From assembly GCA_026396205.1 (NCBI GenBank), contig JAPLXF010000069.1:1-27574 (forward strand): 27,574 nt of DNA, written 5' to 3'. The notes beneath the pieces were generated by a model that saw nothing but the letters and a program-made list of their open reading frames with translations, was not told where the DNA came from and did not search any database. This DNA comes from Candidatus Moraniibacteriota bacterium. GTDB taxonomy: Bacteria > Patescibacteriota > Minisyncoccia > Moranbacterales > UBA2206. Made by a program: the position numbers and the translations under genes. Below, in pieces: positions 19,993 through 27,174 of this stretch (position 1 is the stretch's first letter; each line of letters begins with the position of its first letter).

Positions 19993-20633
19993 ATGAAAGC
20001 GATTTATATTTTGTGGCTCAGGCAAATTAAGCGGTATCTCCGCTCCCGTTCCCGGATTGTCGGCTCTTTGGCGCAGCCTTTGCTTTTCTTGATTTCGCTG
20101 GGCTACGGCTTCGGGCCGGTATTCCAAAAAGCCGGGCAGGGCAATTATCTGGAATTTCTGGCGCCGGGCATCATCGGCATGAGCATTATTTTCATGTCCG
20201 TATTTTCCGGCGTGGATATCGTCTGGGACCGGCAGTTCGGATTTCTGAAAGAAACTCTGGTGGCGCCGGTTTCGCGGATAAACATTATGATTGGCCGGAC
20301 GCTGGGCGGAGCGACGGTGGCTTCCGTTTCACGGCGCTGGGAACGGCCATCGGCTCGAAGCTCCATGATATGCAAGGCTTCCAATTGATTGTCAATTTTT
20401 TGGTCATGCCGCTTTTTTTCCTGTCCGGCGCGCTTTTCCCGCTGTCCGGCTTGCCGAACGCCCTGGTCATCGTGGCTAAATTTGATCCCTTGTCTTATGG
20501 TATTGACGCTTTGCGGACATTGCTTATCGGCGTCGGCCATTTTGGCCTGGTGACGGATATCTCGGTGCTTTTTATAGTAACTTTGATTTTTCTGATTATC
20601 GGCAGTTATTCATTTTCCAAAATCCAGATTTAA
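19993..20633 (+). pseudogene. ABC-2 permease with an internal deletion and frameshift
   Basis: DrrB-type permeases have about 255 aa and six membrane helices. The first 110 residues are normal (LWLRQIKRYLRSRSRIVGSL, FLAPGIIGMSIIFMSVFSGV, FLKETLVAPVSRINIMIGRTLGGATVA). From 20328 the family sequence resumes in another frame: FTALGTAIGSKLHDMQGFQ, LIVNFLVMPLFFLSGALFPL, DPLSYGIDALRTLL and a final membrane helix. About 45 residues, including a membrane helix that normally lies between, are missing at the junction (20320-20328). A single deletion of about 130-140 bp whose length is not a multiple of three explains both. The gene cannot make a complete permease unless this is an assembly error. Confidence 0.85.
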
Positions 20634-20658
20634 AATAAATAGACTAAAATGTTATACT

Positions 20659-20679
20659 CGGCAAAGTGCCGGCTTTTTA
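20659..20679 (+). terminator. Terminator after the permease
   Basis: CGGCA/TGCCG (20659-20663 with 20667-20671), followed by CTTTTTATTTTT. Confidence 0.7.
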
Positions 20680-20730
20680 TTTTTGCCAAAAGGTTTTTAA
20701 AATGGTAGGTTTTAGACAGCAAGATTTTCT

Positions 20731-20759
20731 TTGACAATTTGACAATCCAACAATTTTAT
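20731..20759 (+). promoter_or_regulatory. Promoter of the 181-aa membrane protein
   Basis: TTGACA (20731-20736), 17 bp, TTTTAT (20754-20759). The predicted start of transcription lies next to the SD, so the leader is minimal. Confidence 0.6.
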
Positions 20760-20775
20760 ACAAGGAGGGATGAAA

Positions 20776-21321
20776 ATGGATTTGACAGCAATTTGGAATT
20801 TAATTCCGAACGAATTAAAACTTGTAATTATGATGTCATTGCCAGGCATTGGCAAAGGCAGTGTTTTTATTTCTCGGGGGATTTGTGCTTATGATTTTTC
20901 TCCTGAAAAAGCCTTTTTGCTCTGCACTATGGGCAGCCTGATAAAGGTTACTTATTATTTCGGTTTCATTTTCAGAGCCGAATGTATGATCAGCAAGGGA
21001 ATATTATCCCAGCAAAGATTTAATTCGCTGGTTACCAATAAGGCCAAAAATCGGTATCGGGTTTTTTACCGATATATCGGATTAGTTACTCTTACTGCAT
21101 TGGCTTTTTTTGGGATTGGAATTTTACCGGCGGCTTGTCTGGCCTATGTTTGCCAAACTGGATTTTTCCGGGGAATAATGGCCACAACTTTTGGCGCTAT
21201 TACCGCCAATTATCTTATAGCTTTTGGAGCAATAAGGCTAAAGATCGAAATTATTGTTTTTTGTCTCATCCTGAAAGAAGGCTTAAAAACAATAATAGAA
21301 TTCATCCAAAATTTGTTTTAA
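20776..21321 (+). CDS. Small multi-pass membrane protein, possibly Sm_multidrug_ex-like, 181 aa
   Basis: AAGGAGGG (20762-20769) touches the ATG at 20770 but is 6-7 nt before the ATG at 20776, which is therefore chosen. Hydrophobic segments appear at about residues 14-32, 44-66, 99-125 and 130-155, with a C-terminal hydrophobic helix. The pattern of a Gly-rich first segment (MMSLPGIGKGSVFISRG), a basic loop (KNRYRVFYRYIGL) and FGIGILPAACLAYVCQTGFFRGIMATTFGAITANYL resembles small multidrug-export proteins (PF06695), but the resemblance is weak. The gene is a stand-alone unit with promoter and terminator. Function is unassigned. Confidence 0.75.
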   Translation: MDLTAIWNLIPNELKLVIMMSLPGIGKGSVFISRGICAYDFSPEKAFLLCTMGSLIKVTYYFGFIFRAECMISKGILSQQRFNSLVTNKAKNRYRVFYRYIGLVTLTALAFFGIGILPAACLAYVCQTGFFRGIMATTFGAITANYLIAFGAIRLKIEIIVFCLILKEGLKTIIEFIQNLF

Positions 21322-21324
21322 CCA

Positions 21325-21354
21325 GGCGGGAAGCTGAAATCAGCCCCGCCTTTT
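21325..21354 (+). terminator. Intrinsic terminator
   Basis: GGCGGG (21325-21330) pairs with CCCGCC (21345-21350); an inner GCTGA/TCAGC extends the stem, and TTTT follows. Confidence 0.88.
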
Positions 21355-21367
21355 ATATTGCAAGAAT

Positions 21368-21396
21368 TTGACAAAATAAACCTTTCGTGCTACAGT
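21368..21396 (+). promoter_or_regulatory. Promoter of the 81-aa/158-aa operon
   Basis: TTGACA (21368-21373), 17 bp, TACAGT (21391-21396), leaving a 50-nt leader before the SD. Confidence 0.75.
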
Positions 21397-21455
21397 CTTT
21401 TGACACCTTAAAAACAATAAATAATCAGTATAAAGGTCAAAAAAGGAGAGTAAAT

Positions 21456-21701
21456 ATGCTAGTTGATAAAATTCCTATAACAGGAGGAGAAATTAGCTCC
21501 GTAGACAAGATCAAGTTTTTGGAGCCCAATCGTTCAATGGAAAAAGAAAAAAGAAAAGCTCTGCGCAAATACATTAAGAGATTTGGACCCGGGCCTTTCG
21601 ATATTAAAAACATTGAACCTATTGGTATGCAGTTTACAATTCGTTTTGATACAGGAACAGAGATTATCGGGCTTAATGCCTGTTGGTTTAAAAAGGCTTA
21701 A
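21456..21701 (+). CDS. Hypothetical protein, 81 aa
   Basis: The frame is open from 21387, but AAAAGGAGAG before the ATG at 21456, and the promoter position, support the downstream start. The protein is small, basic and soluble. It has a central helix (NRSMEKEKRKALRKYIKRFG) and an apparent beta region (FDIKNIEPIGMQFTIRFDTGTEIIGLNACWFKK). No signal peptide is present. It is followed 38 bp later by a secreted protein gene with its own strong SD, in the same transcript. No family is recognised. Confidence 0.7.
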   Translation: MLVDKIPITGGEISSVDKIKFLEPNRSMEKEKRKALRKYIKRFGPGPFDIKNIEPIGMQFTIRFDTGTEIIGLNACWFKKA

Positions 21702-21739
21702 AACAACGTTTAAAACTTTTATAAGGAGGAAGAAAGGTA

Positions 21740-22216
21740 ATGAGAAAGTTGGTTATTTGTTTATTGGCAATAGCTCTTCTGTTCAGTCTGAATTTTCAGG
21801 CTTCAGCAGGAGAAAAGAAAAGCCTTGAGGAATATTTTTTCCAGATCAAGGCGGTTGAAGGCAATATTTCCATGGGAGAAGCATATGAGTTTGCAGAGTT
21901 AATTGCGAATGCTTCCCCGGCTGAAGCGATAAAGTTCGTAAAAGCGGTTATGGCCCAGGAAAAGATTGGGACAGAAATTTCTCCCGACATTTGCAATGCC
22001 CTCAGTCAGTATGGATGGATTCTTCAAGTAATCCATGATGTACTATTAGGCAAAGCGATTCCCTATCAGTCGTGTGCCTGGTATCTGTATAGTTTTTTAG
22101 AAGAGACGCTTCTCTGGTGTCCAAGCACATGCCAATGCAATTTGAATGCTTGGTGCGCTTTTCACCAGTATCAGCGCATCATGGCCGCGATCGGACTTCT
22201 GAACTGTACCGGATAA
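21740..22216 (+). CDS. Secreted cysteine-rich protein, 158 aa
   Basis: ATAAGGAGGAAG lies 11 nt before the ATG, slightly far but strong. Residues 1-23 (MRKLVICLLAIALLFSLNFQ, then ASA) are a Sec signal peptide with an A-S-A cleavage site. The mature part is helical up to residue 90 and then Cys-rich: seven Cys, including the cluster WCPSTCQCNLNAWC and a final NCTG. Disulphide formation outside the cell is likely. The length and cysteine spacing match no family I recognise. It shares a promoter with the 81-aa gene, and a strong terminator follows. An effector or surface-associated role is possible but only inferred. Confidence 0.78.
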   Translation: MRKLVICLLAIALLFSLNFQASAGEKKSLEEYFFQIKAVEGNISMGEAYEFAELIANASPAEAIKFVKAVMAQEKIGTEISPDICNALSQYGWILQVIHDVLLGKAIPYQSCAWYLYSFLEETLLWCPSTCQCNLNAWCAFHQYQRIMAAIGLLNCTG

Positions 22217-22252
22217 ACCCCCCTCCGGAATCCGGATGCGGTTCAGATAATG

Positions 22253-22290
22253 CCCATGCAAACATAACATCGTTTGCATGGGTTCTTTTT
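22253..22290 (+). terminator. Strong intrinsic terminator
   Basis: CCCATGCAAAC (22253-22263) pairs perfectly with GTTTGCATGGG (22272-22282), and a T-run follows. A TCCGGA direct repeat (22224-22236) precedes it. Confidence 0.92.
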
Positions 22291-22300
22291 ATTTTTGTGG

Positions 22301-22306
22301 TAGAAT
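22301..22306 (+). promoter_or_regulatory. -10 element giving a probable leaderless transcript
   Basis: TAGAAT is followed by six bases and then the ATG at 22313, so transcription should begin at or within a base or two of the start codon. A -35 at proper distance is not evident. Confidence 0.5.
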
Positions 22307-22312
22307 ATAAGT

Positions 22313-23284
22313 ATGAAAACGCAGATCCTAAAATATATTTTAATTATTCTTTCCCTGCTTTTGGCTTTTCTGGCTTGGCGGTCGGTGGAGCGGGCGATCA
22401 AGGTAGAAAACGCCAGTGTCTGGGGCATGCCGATTCTTTGGTTTTCTTTATTTTTTATCGCGCTGGCGCTGGCTATTATTTTGGTTAAGAGCCGCTATTA
22501 TATGGAACTGCTGGCTTTTTTCTCTTTGGCTATCAGCTTGTTTTTTTCCTTGAGCGTCGCCCATTTTATTTCCGTGACTATAGCTTTTCTGGTCATTTCT
22601 TTGGCGGTCGGGAAAATCCGCAAAGATTTAAAACTAAATGTGAAGGTAGATATGTGGAAAACGCTGCGTTCGGGCAGCACCTATATTATTCTGGCTTTAG
22701 GAATTACAGTGGCCAGCCAGTATTATTCCACTGTCAGGGAATCAACTATTGAAAATATCATTCCCAAATTCAAAATGGAAGGCCTGACCAATTCGCTGAC
22801 CAATCAGGTTCTTTCCGCCGTCAATCCCAATTTTAAAAATCTGGACCAAGATGGGCTGACGGTTGACCAGCTGATTTTAAATACCGGCCGGGACCAAATG
22901 GTGGATAATATTTTGGGAACCGGCTTGGATTCAAACAGCATGCAACTAGTGCAAAATAGCCAGAATCTGATTCTGGAGCAGGGGAGAAAGCAATTCTCGC
23001 AAATAGTCGGCCGCGAACTTACGGGGCAGGAAAAATTTTCCGAAGTGATTTCTGAGATAGTCAATAATAAAATCAACCAGTTTATCGCGCCTAATTTTTC
23101 CGGAGAGAAATTTCCGCTACTGCCGCTGATTTTAAGTTTGGTGCTTTTTCTGACTATCATTCCGCTCGGCTCATTCTTAAGCCCGATTTGGATAATGCTG
23201 GCCAATCTGATTTTTAAAATCCTAGTTAAATCCAAACTGATCATCATCAACAAAATCCCGGCGGAAGTGGAAGTCATAGAATAG
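22313..23284 (+). CDS. Membrane protein of unknown function, 323 aa
   Basis: The N-terminal hydrophobic segments (residues 1-20, 40-60, about 64-95 and 120-140) are followed by a soluble region of about 110 residues. That region is Asn/Gln-rich (LTNQVLSAVNPNFKNLDQDG, LQLVQNSQNLILEQGRKQFSQIVG). A strong final membrane segment then follows (FPLLPLILSLVLFLTIIPLG), with a further hydrophobic stretch (SFLSPIWIMLANLIFKILVK). The C-terminus is short and acidic. No transporter motif is visible. The gene has no SD and probably a leaderless mRNA, unlike the orphan units on either side. Weak GCCG/CGGC stems follow the stop (23298-23310). Confidence 0.75.
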   Translation: MKTQILKYILIILSLLLAFLAWRSVERAIKVENASVWGMPILWFSLFFIALALAIILVKSRYYMELLAFFSLAISLFFSLSVAHFISVTIAFLVISLAVGKIRKDLKLNVKVDMWKTLRSGSTYIILALGITVASQYYSTVRESTIENIIPKFKMEGLTNSLTNQVLSAVNPNFKNLDQDGLTVDQLILNTGRDQMVDNILGTGLDSNSMQLVQNSQNLILEQGRKQFSQIVGRELTGQEKFSEVISEIVNNKINQFIAPNFSGEKFPLLPLILSLVLFLTIIPLGSFLSPIWIMLANLIFKILVKSKLIIINKIPAEVEVIE

Positions 23285-23297
23285 TATATATTTTTAG

Positions 23298-23316
23298 GCC
23301 GTTTAGCGGCTTTTTA
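23298..23316 (+). terminator. Weak terminator
   Basis: GCCG/CGGC with a 5-nt loop (23298-23310), followed by TTTTTATATTT. Confidence 0.55.
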
Positions 23317-23331
23317 TATTTCCCGTAAAGC

Positions 23332-23359
23332 TTGACTTTTTTTGAAAAGTTGCAATAAT
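23332..23359 (+). promoter_or_regulatory. Promoter of the 217-aa gene
   Basis: TTGACT (23332-23337), 16 bp, AATAAT (23354-23359). Confidence 0.65.
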
Positions 23360-23431
23360 TGACGGAAGTCTGACAATTCTGAAATTAAACAAAAAATGTT
23401 CTTTTATAAAGAAAAGAAAGGAGAACGAGAG

Positions 23432-24085
23432 ATGGCACACGGAGAGTCAGTCCTAATAAGGTTAGGAAAGGAAAATATTATAACAGAAGTCAGGAGGTTA
23501 TGTAGGGATCTTCAGGCCTTGGGCGGTGAGGTCAAGATTCCATCAAGGAAGGATTTGAAAATATTTAACGATTCCCAACTAGTATCAATGTATACTAATT
23601 TTTCTATGAAGCTGGATGCCGAAGAGAAAAAGGAAAAATTTCTGGTTAAGTTTAGCGGAGATTTGGTGGAAAAGGACAGCTTTTATAAAATGCTAAAAAA
23701 AGAGTATGCAGACGCTATCCTTGATATTATTCCCGGCGCGGGAATGCAAACCTATGAGCTTTGCAAAAGGAAAAAAATACGTTTCAAGATTGTCGGTCCG
23801 CCTGGTTTTAGGCGGAGGAAAGTTTTTTTGAAGGAAGACCGAAAAGAGATCCACGAAGAGGGAATAAGGGTCCAAAAAATCGTGCGAGAAAAACTGAAGC
23901 AATTTGGCATAAAAGCCGAAATCATCCCGCTTCATTTTAAAACCCGCAATGACTACCACACGGAAAATGGCGACCTAAAGGCTATGAGCCTAGCTCATAA
24001 TTATGACCATGTAGTAGTTTATACATTGCAAAAAAAGAAGCCGGAAGTAACCAAATTCAGGATTAAGGTCATTCGATTTAAATGA
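23432..24085 (+). CDS. Hypothetical protein, 217 aa
   Basis: The frame is open from 23396, but AAAGGAGAACGAG precedes the ATG at 23432 (MAHGESVLIRLGKEN), which is chosen. The product is soluble and basic. Notable are a possible nucleotide- or ligand-type turn (ADAILDIIPGAGMQTYELC) and a cluster of basic residues KIVGPPGFRRRKVFLKEDRK that could bind nucleic acid. There is also a His-rich stretch EIIPLHFKTRNDYHTENGDL with LAHNYDHVVVY. The combination does not match a family I know. Codons AGG, AGA and GGA are frequent here compared with dnaB or dnaK. It is a stand-alone unit with promoter and terminator, upstream of dnaJ. Confidence 0.72.
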   Translation: MAHGESVLIRLGKENIITEVRRLCRDLQALGGEVKIPSRKDLKIFNDSQLVSMYTNFSMKLDAEEKKEKFLVKFSGDLVEKDSFYKMLKKEYADAILDIIPGAGMQTYELCKRKKIRFKIVGPPGFRRRKVFLKEDRKEIHEEGIRVQKIVREKLKQFGIKAEIIPLHFKTRNDYHTENGDLKAMSLAHNYDHVVVYTLQKKKPEVTKFRIKVIRFK

Positions 24086-24110
24086 TTATTATAGATAATA
24101 TGCGCACAGA

Positions 24111-24143
24111 ACCTCTGGTAAAGTTATACCAGAGGTTTTTTTA
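24111..24143 (+). terminator. Intrinsic terminator
   Basis: ACCTCTGGTA (24111-24120) pairs perfectly with TACCAGAGGT (24127-24136), followed by TTTTTT. Confidence 0.93.
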
Positions 24144-24149
24144 ATTTAA

Positions 24150-24176
24150 TTAGCACTCACGGTATGGGATTGCTAA
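24150..24176 (+). promoter_or_regulatory. CIRCE operator of dnaJ with one mismatch
   Basis: TTAGCACTC, nine bases, GATTGCTAA: only one base differs from the consensus arm. Its right arm overlaps a possible -35 TTGCTA (24170-24175), with TAGGAT 17 bp later (24193-24198). HrcA bound here would block RNA polymerase. Confidence 0.85.
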
Positions 24177-24211
24177 TTGTAGTATTTTGTGCTAGGATAT
24201 TTTTATGGCAC

Positions 24212-24326
24212 TCCCGCACCAAATTCCGACAATATTTTTACTGAGTATAACAATTGATGCGCGGATTCGCCTACGGCTTAAATTAATTCAAAAAACATAG
24301 ATTAAATAAAGAATTGGTGCGGGACG
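24212..24326 (+). promoter_or_regulatory. Long-range stem in the dnaJ leader
   Basis: TCCCGCACCAA (24212-24222), a bulged A and TTC pair with GAA plus TTGGTGCGGGA (24311-24324), 14 pairs in all. The interior of about 84 nt has a small GCGGATTCGCC-type hairpin. The architecture resembles the hrcA leader. Confidence 0.7.
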
Positions 24327-24328
24327 CT

Positions 24329-24365
24329 CATTTTTGTAGCTGCTCGCGCCTCGCAGACAAAAATG
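24329..24365 (+). promoter_or_regulatory. Hairpin that sequesters the dnaJ start codon
   Basis: CATTTTTGT (24329-24337) is fully complementary to ACAAAAATG (24357-24365), and the ATG at the end of the right arm is the dnaJ start. The 19-nt loop can close further (CTGC/GCAG). No SD is visible. It would have to melt for initiation, as expected of an RNA thermometer. Confidence 0.7.
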
Positions 24366-25460
24366 GCGGATTACTACAATATATTAGGCGTTTCTAAAGG
24401 CGCGTCGGATGACGAGATAAAAAGGGCCTATCGGAAACTGGCCCACCAATACCATCCGGACAAATCCGGTGGCGATGAAAAGAAATTTAAGGAAATTAAC
24501 GAAGCCTATCAGGTTTTGTCGGATAAAAGCAAACGCCAGCAATACGACCAATTTGGGCGGACTTTCGAACAGGGCGGATTTTCCGGCGGAAGCGGACAGG
24601 CTGGGGGCTGGGATTTTGGCAATTTTGATTTTGGCGATATTTTTTCCGGCGGATTTTCTTCGCAAGGTGGAGGCTTTGAGGATATTTTTTCCGATATCTT
24701 CGGCGGTGGCACGGCGCGCCGGCGCAGAAAAACCCGCGGGCGGGATATTCAAGTGGATGTAGAAATAAGCTTTGAGGAAATGGTCCGCGGCGCGGAAAAA
24801 AATATAAATTTATACAAAACCGTAGTCTGCGACCGCTGCCAAGGTTCTGGCGGTGAACCGGGAGCGGATATTAAAACCTGCCCGACTTGTAAGGGTTCCG
24901 GCCAAATTCAAACTACGCGCCGCAGTTTTTTCGGCAGTTTTTCTCAAGTCAGCATCTGCCCGGAATGCCAGGGCGAAGGCCAAGTTTATGCCAAGAAATG
25001 CGCCAAATGCGGTGGCGACGGCCAAGTTAAAGAAGAAAAAGAAATACAAATTGACATTCCGGCCGGCATAGCCGATGGCCAGACTATTTCCGTTCAGGGA
25101 CAAGGAGAAGCCGGCGGCAAAGGCGCCCAACCCGGCGATTTGTATGTAAATGTCCACATCAGTCGGCATCCGAAATTTATCCGCAAGGGCAATGATATTT
25201 TAAGCACGGAATATATTTCTTTTTCTCTGGCAACGCTCGGCGGCAAAATTGAAATTGAAACCATCGAGGGCAATTTAATCCTGAAAATTCCCGCCGGCAC
25301 GCAATCGGGGGAAATTTTCCGCATCAAAGGCAAAGGCGTGCCGGAACTACATGGCCGCAACCGGGGCAACCAAATGGTGAAAATTATCGTCCGGACTCCC
25401 AAAAATCTTTCGCGGGACCAAAAAAGGCTTGTGGAAGATTTAAAAAACGAGGGCATTTAA
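24363..25460 (+). CDS. dnaJ: Chaperone protein DnaJ
   Basis: Co-chaperone that stimulates DnaK ATPase and delivers substrates. The 365-aa protein is a full type I DnaJ: J domain 1-68 with HPD at 31-33, a Gly/Phe-rich region 68-118, and four CxxCxGxG zinc repeats at 156, 173, 199 and 213 (CDRCQGSG, CPTCKGSG, CPECQGEG, CAKCGGDG). The C-terminal substrate domains follow, with LYVNVHISRHPKFIRKGNDI and GRNRGNQMVKIIVRTPKNL. It is separated from dnaK by 9 kb but shares HrcA control through the upstream CIRCE. The CapA-like gene begins directly after its stop. Confidence 0.97.
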   Translation: MADYYNILGVSKGASDDEIKRAYRKLAHQYHPDKSGGDEKKFKEINEAYQVLSDKSKRQQYDQFGRTFEQGGFSGGSGQAGGWDFGNFDFGDIFSGGFSSQGGGFEDIFSDIFGGGTARRRRKTRGRDIQVDVEISFEEMVRGAEKNINLYKTVVCDRCQGSGGEPGADIKTCPTCKGSGQIQTTRRSFFGSFSQVSICPECQGEGQVYAKKCAKCGGDGQVKEEKEIQIDIPAGIADGQTISVQGQGEAGGKGAQPGDLYVNVHISRHPKFIRKGNDILSTEYISFSLATLGGKIEIETIEGNLILKIPAGTQSGEIFRIKGKGVPELHGRNRGNQMVKIIVRTPKNLSRDQKRLVEDLKNEGI

Positions 25461-26441
25461 ATGAAAAATTATCCGAAAAAATTTGTTATTTTTCCAGTGC
25501 TTTTTATAAGCGCCTTTTTTTTATTTTCCGGATGTGAGAAGGCTGATATTCCGATTGGAAAAACAATCCAAAAAATTTCCCAGCCAGCTGAATTTGCCAA
25601 ACCGGAAGTAAAAAAACGTGAACCTATCTCCATTATTTTTCTCGGCGATATCATGCTGGACCGCTACATCCGCCAGATAGCCGAAAAGAAAGGCTATGAT
25701 TTTATTCTGGAAAAAGTTTCTGATTTTCTAAAAAGTAGCGATTTGGCAATAGCCAATCTGGAAGGGCCGGTTACCAGTAGTCCCTCACGAAGTATTAATA
25801 CCCAATTGGGAGAAAAAGCCAATTATTATTTTACTTTCAATTTTCAATCACTTTCCGTATTAAAAGAAAATAATATCCGGCTGGTAAACATCGGTAATAA
25901 TCATATCTCAAATTTTGGCGCCGAGGGCATAGCTGAAACTAAAAACTATTTGAACGTAAATGGAATTGAATTTTTCGGCGATACGACCGATGAAAATAAT
26001 TGTTATATTATAAAGGAAATAAAAAGCATTAAAATAGGCTTAGTCAGCCACAACCAATTTTTCGGCGGGCAGGAAAAATCCATAGAATGTCTGGCAAAAA
26101 TAAAATTGCTGAAACCCGATTTTATCGTGGTTTACGCCCACTGGGGCAAGGAATATGAAAAAGAACCGCTGGAGAGCGTCCGGAATTTAGCCCGCGAATT
26201 TATCGATAACGGCGCCGATTTGGTAATCGGTAGCCATCCGCATATCGTCCAGTGGGAAGAAGAATATAAAAACAAGAAAATTTTTTATTCGCTGGGCAAT
26301 TTCGTCTTTGACCAATATTTCAATCCGGAAACGCGCCTCGGTTTGGCGGTAAAAGTTATTTTCAATCCGGAGAATAAAACCCTAGATTTTATGAAACAGC
26401 CAGTTTTTATGGAAACCAGCGGACAGACAGTTCTCAAATAA
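25461..26441 (+). CDS. CapA-like lipoprotein (poly-gamma-glutamate synthesis CapA/YwtB family)
   Basis: The family is a metallophosphatase-like fold involved in capsule or cell-wall polymer metabolism. The first 25 residues are a lipoprotein signal ending in the lipobox FSGC (Cys25). Metal-site motifs follow in order: FLGDIMLDR (59-67), ANLEGP (97-102), GNNHISNFG (144-152), VYAHWGKE (223-230) and IGSHPHIVQ (255-263). The first ATG lies at the base after the dnaJ stop, so translation is probably coupled. No other capsule genes (CapB/CapC) are near, so a wall-associated role unrelated to gamma-glutamate is possible. Confidence 0.9.
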   Translation: MKNYPKKFVIFPVLFISAFFLFSGCEKADIPIGKTIQKISQPAEFAKPEVKKREPISIIFLGDIMLDRYIRQIAEKKGYDFILEKVSDFLKSSDLAIANLEGPVTSSPSRSINTQLGEKANYYFTFNFQSLSVLKENNIRLVNIGNNHISNFGAEGIAETKNYLNVNGIEFFGDTTDENNCYIIKEIKSIKIGLVSHNQFFGGQEKSIECLAKIKLLKPDFIVVYAHWGKEYEKEPLESVRNLAREFIDNGADLVIGSHPHIVQWEEEYKNKKIFYSLGNFVFDQYFNPETRLGLAVKVIFNPENKTLDFMKQPVFMETSGQTVLK

Positions 26442-26459
26442 GCGTTCTTGTTGTATAAT
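26431..26459 (+). promoter_or_regulatory. Probable promoter of the 164-aa membrane protein
   Basis: TTCTCA (26431-26436), 17 bp, perfect TATAAT (26454-26459). The -35 is weak and overlaps the end of the CapA gene. Confidence 0.5.
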
Positions 26460-26492
26460 TTAGGCATAAACAAAAAATAAAAATTCATCCAT

Positions 26493-26987
26493 ATGAACCT
26501 CGCCAATATTTTAAGCCAATTAGGAGTATCCATGCAATTGACGCAGGATGTGTCGCTGATAATTTTTCTCGCGCTGGCCAGTTTTATTTTCGGAATGCTT
26601 TTAGGACGGCGCCGGATTATGAGCGTTTTGGTCAGTATCTACATTGCCTACGCCATTATTACCGTCGTGCCGGATAAAATGCTGGGCGATTATTTCTCGG
26701 AAATCATAGTTTTTTTAATTCTAATTGTTTTTCTGACGCTTCTTAACCAGCGTTTTTTCGGAGTGTCCTTTTACGGATCCAGCCATCTGTGGCGAATTTT
26801 TTCTTTAAGCTTTTTGCAAATCGTTCTGGTTTTAAGCATTATTTTTTCCATAATGCCCAAAAGCGCGGCGCTGGGTTATGTTTCCGGCAATACTTATCAA
26901 TATCTGGTTTCCAGCTGGGCGCCGTTGATTTGGATGCTGGCTCCGTTGATATTTATGTTTCTGATTTATCGGAAAGGAAATCGCTAG
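26493..26987 (+). CDS. Membrane protein of unknown function, 164 aa
   Basis: Five hydrophobic segments are visible: about residues 20-38 (DVSLIIFLALASFIFGMLLG), 42-60 (MSVLVSIYIAYAIITVV), 66-86 (YFSEIIVFLILIVFLTLLN), 102-122 (IFSLSFLQIVLVLSIIFSIM) and 140-160 (SWAPLIWMLAPLIFMFLIY). A conserved-looking Arg-Arg-Arg follows the first helix. The ATG is the most upstream sensible start; no SD is present. No family is recognised, although proteins of this shape occur in CPR genomes. It precedes tRNA-Lys. Confidence 0.72.
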   Translation: MNLANILSQLGVSMQLTQDVSLIIFLALASFIFGMLLGRRRIMSVLVSIYIAYAIITVVPDKMLGDYFSEIIVFLILIVFLTLLNQRFFGVSFYGSSHLWRIFSLSFLQIVLVLSIIFSIMPKSAALGYVSGNTYQYLVSSWAPLIWMLAPLIFMFLIYRKGNR

Positions 26988-27039
26988 ATATTGACGAATG
27001 GATAATAAATGCTAGAATATCCAAGTCGTCTTTTTATAT

Positions 27040-27116
27040 GCGCCCATAGCTCAGCCTGGTAGAGCAGTTGCCTTTTAAGCAAATGGTCGTAGGTTCAAAT
27101 CCTACTGGGCGCACCA
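27040..27116 (+). tRNA. trnK: tRNA-Lys (anticodon TTT)
   Basis: The acceptor stem GCGCCCA (27040-27046) pairs with TGGGCGC (27106-27112), then discriminator A and an encoded CCA (27114-27116). The D arm TAGCTCAG...GAGC, anticodon loop CTTTTAA with anticodon TTT, and T arm GTAGGTTCAAATCCTAC are all present. At 77 nt it has no variable-arm extension. One mismatched pair is seen at the end of the anticodon stem. Confidence 0.97.
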
Positions 27117-27174
27117 AATTGTAAGTTATAACAATTCGTGTTATTATAAATGTATAATTGCTAAATAAATTTAT

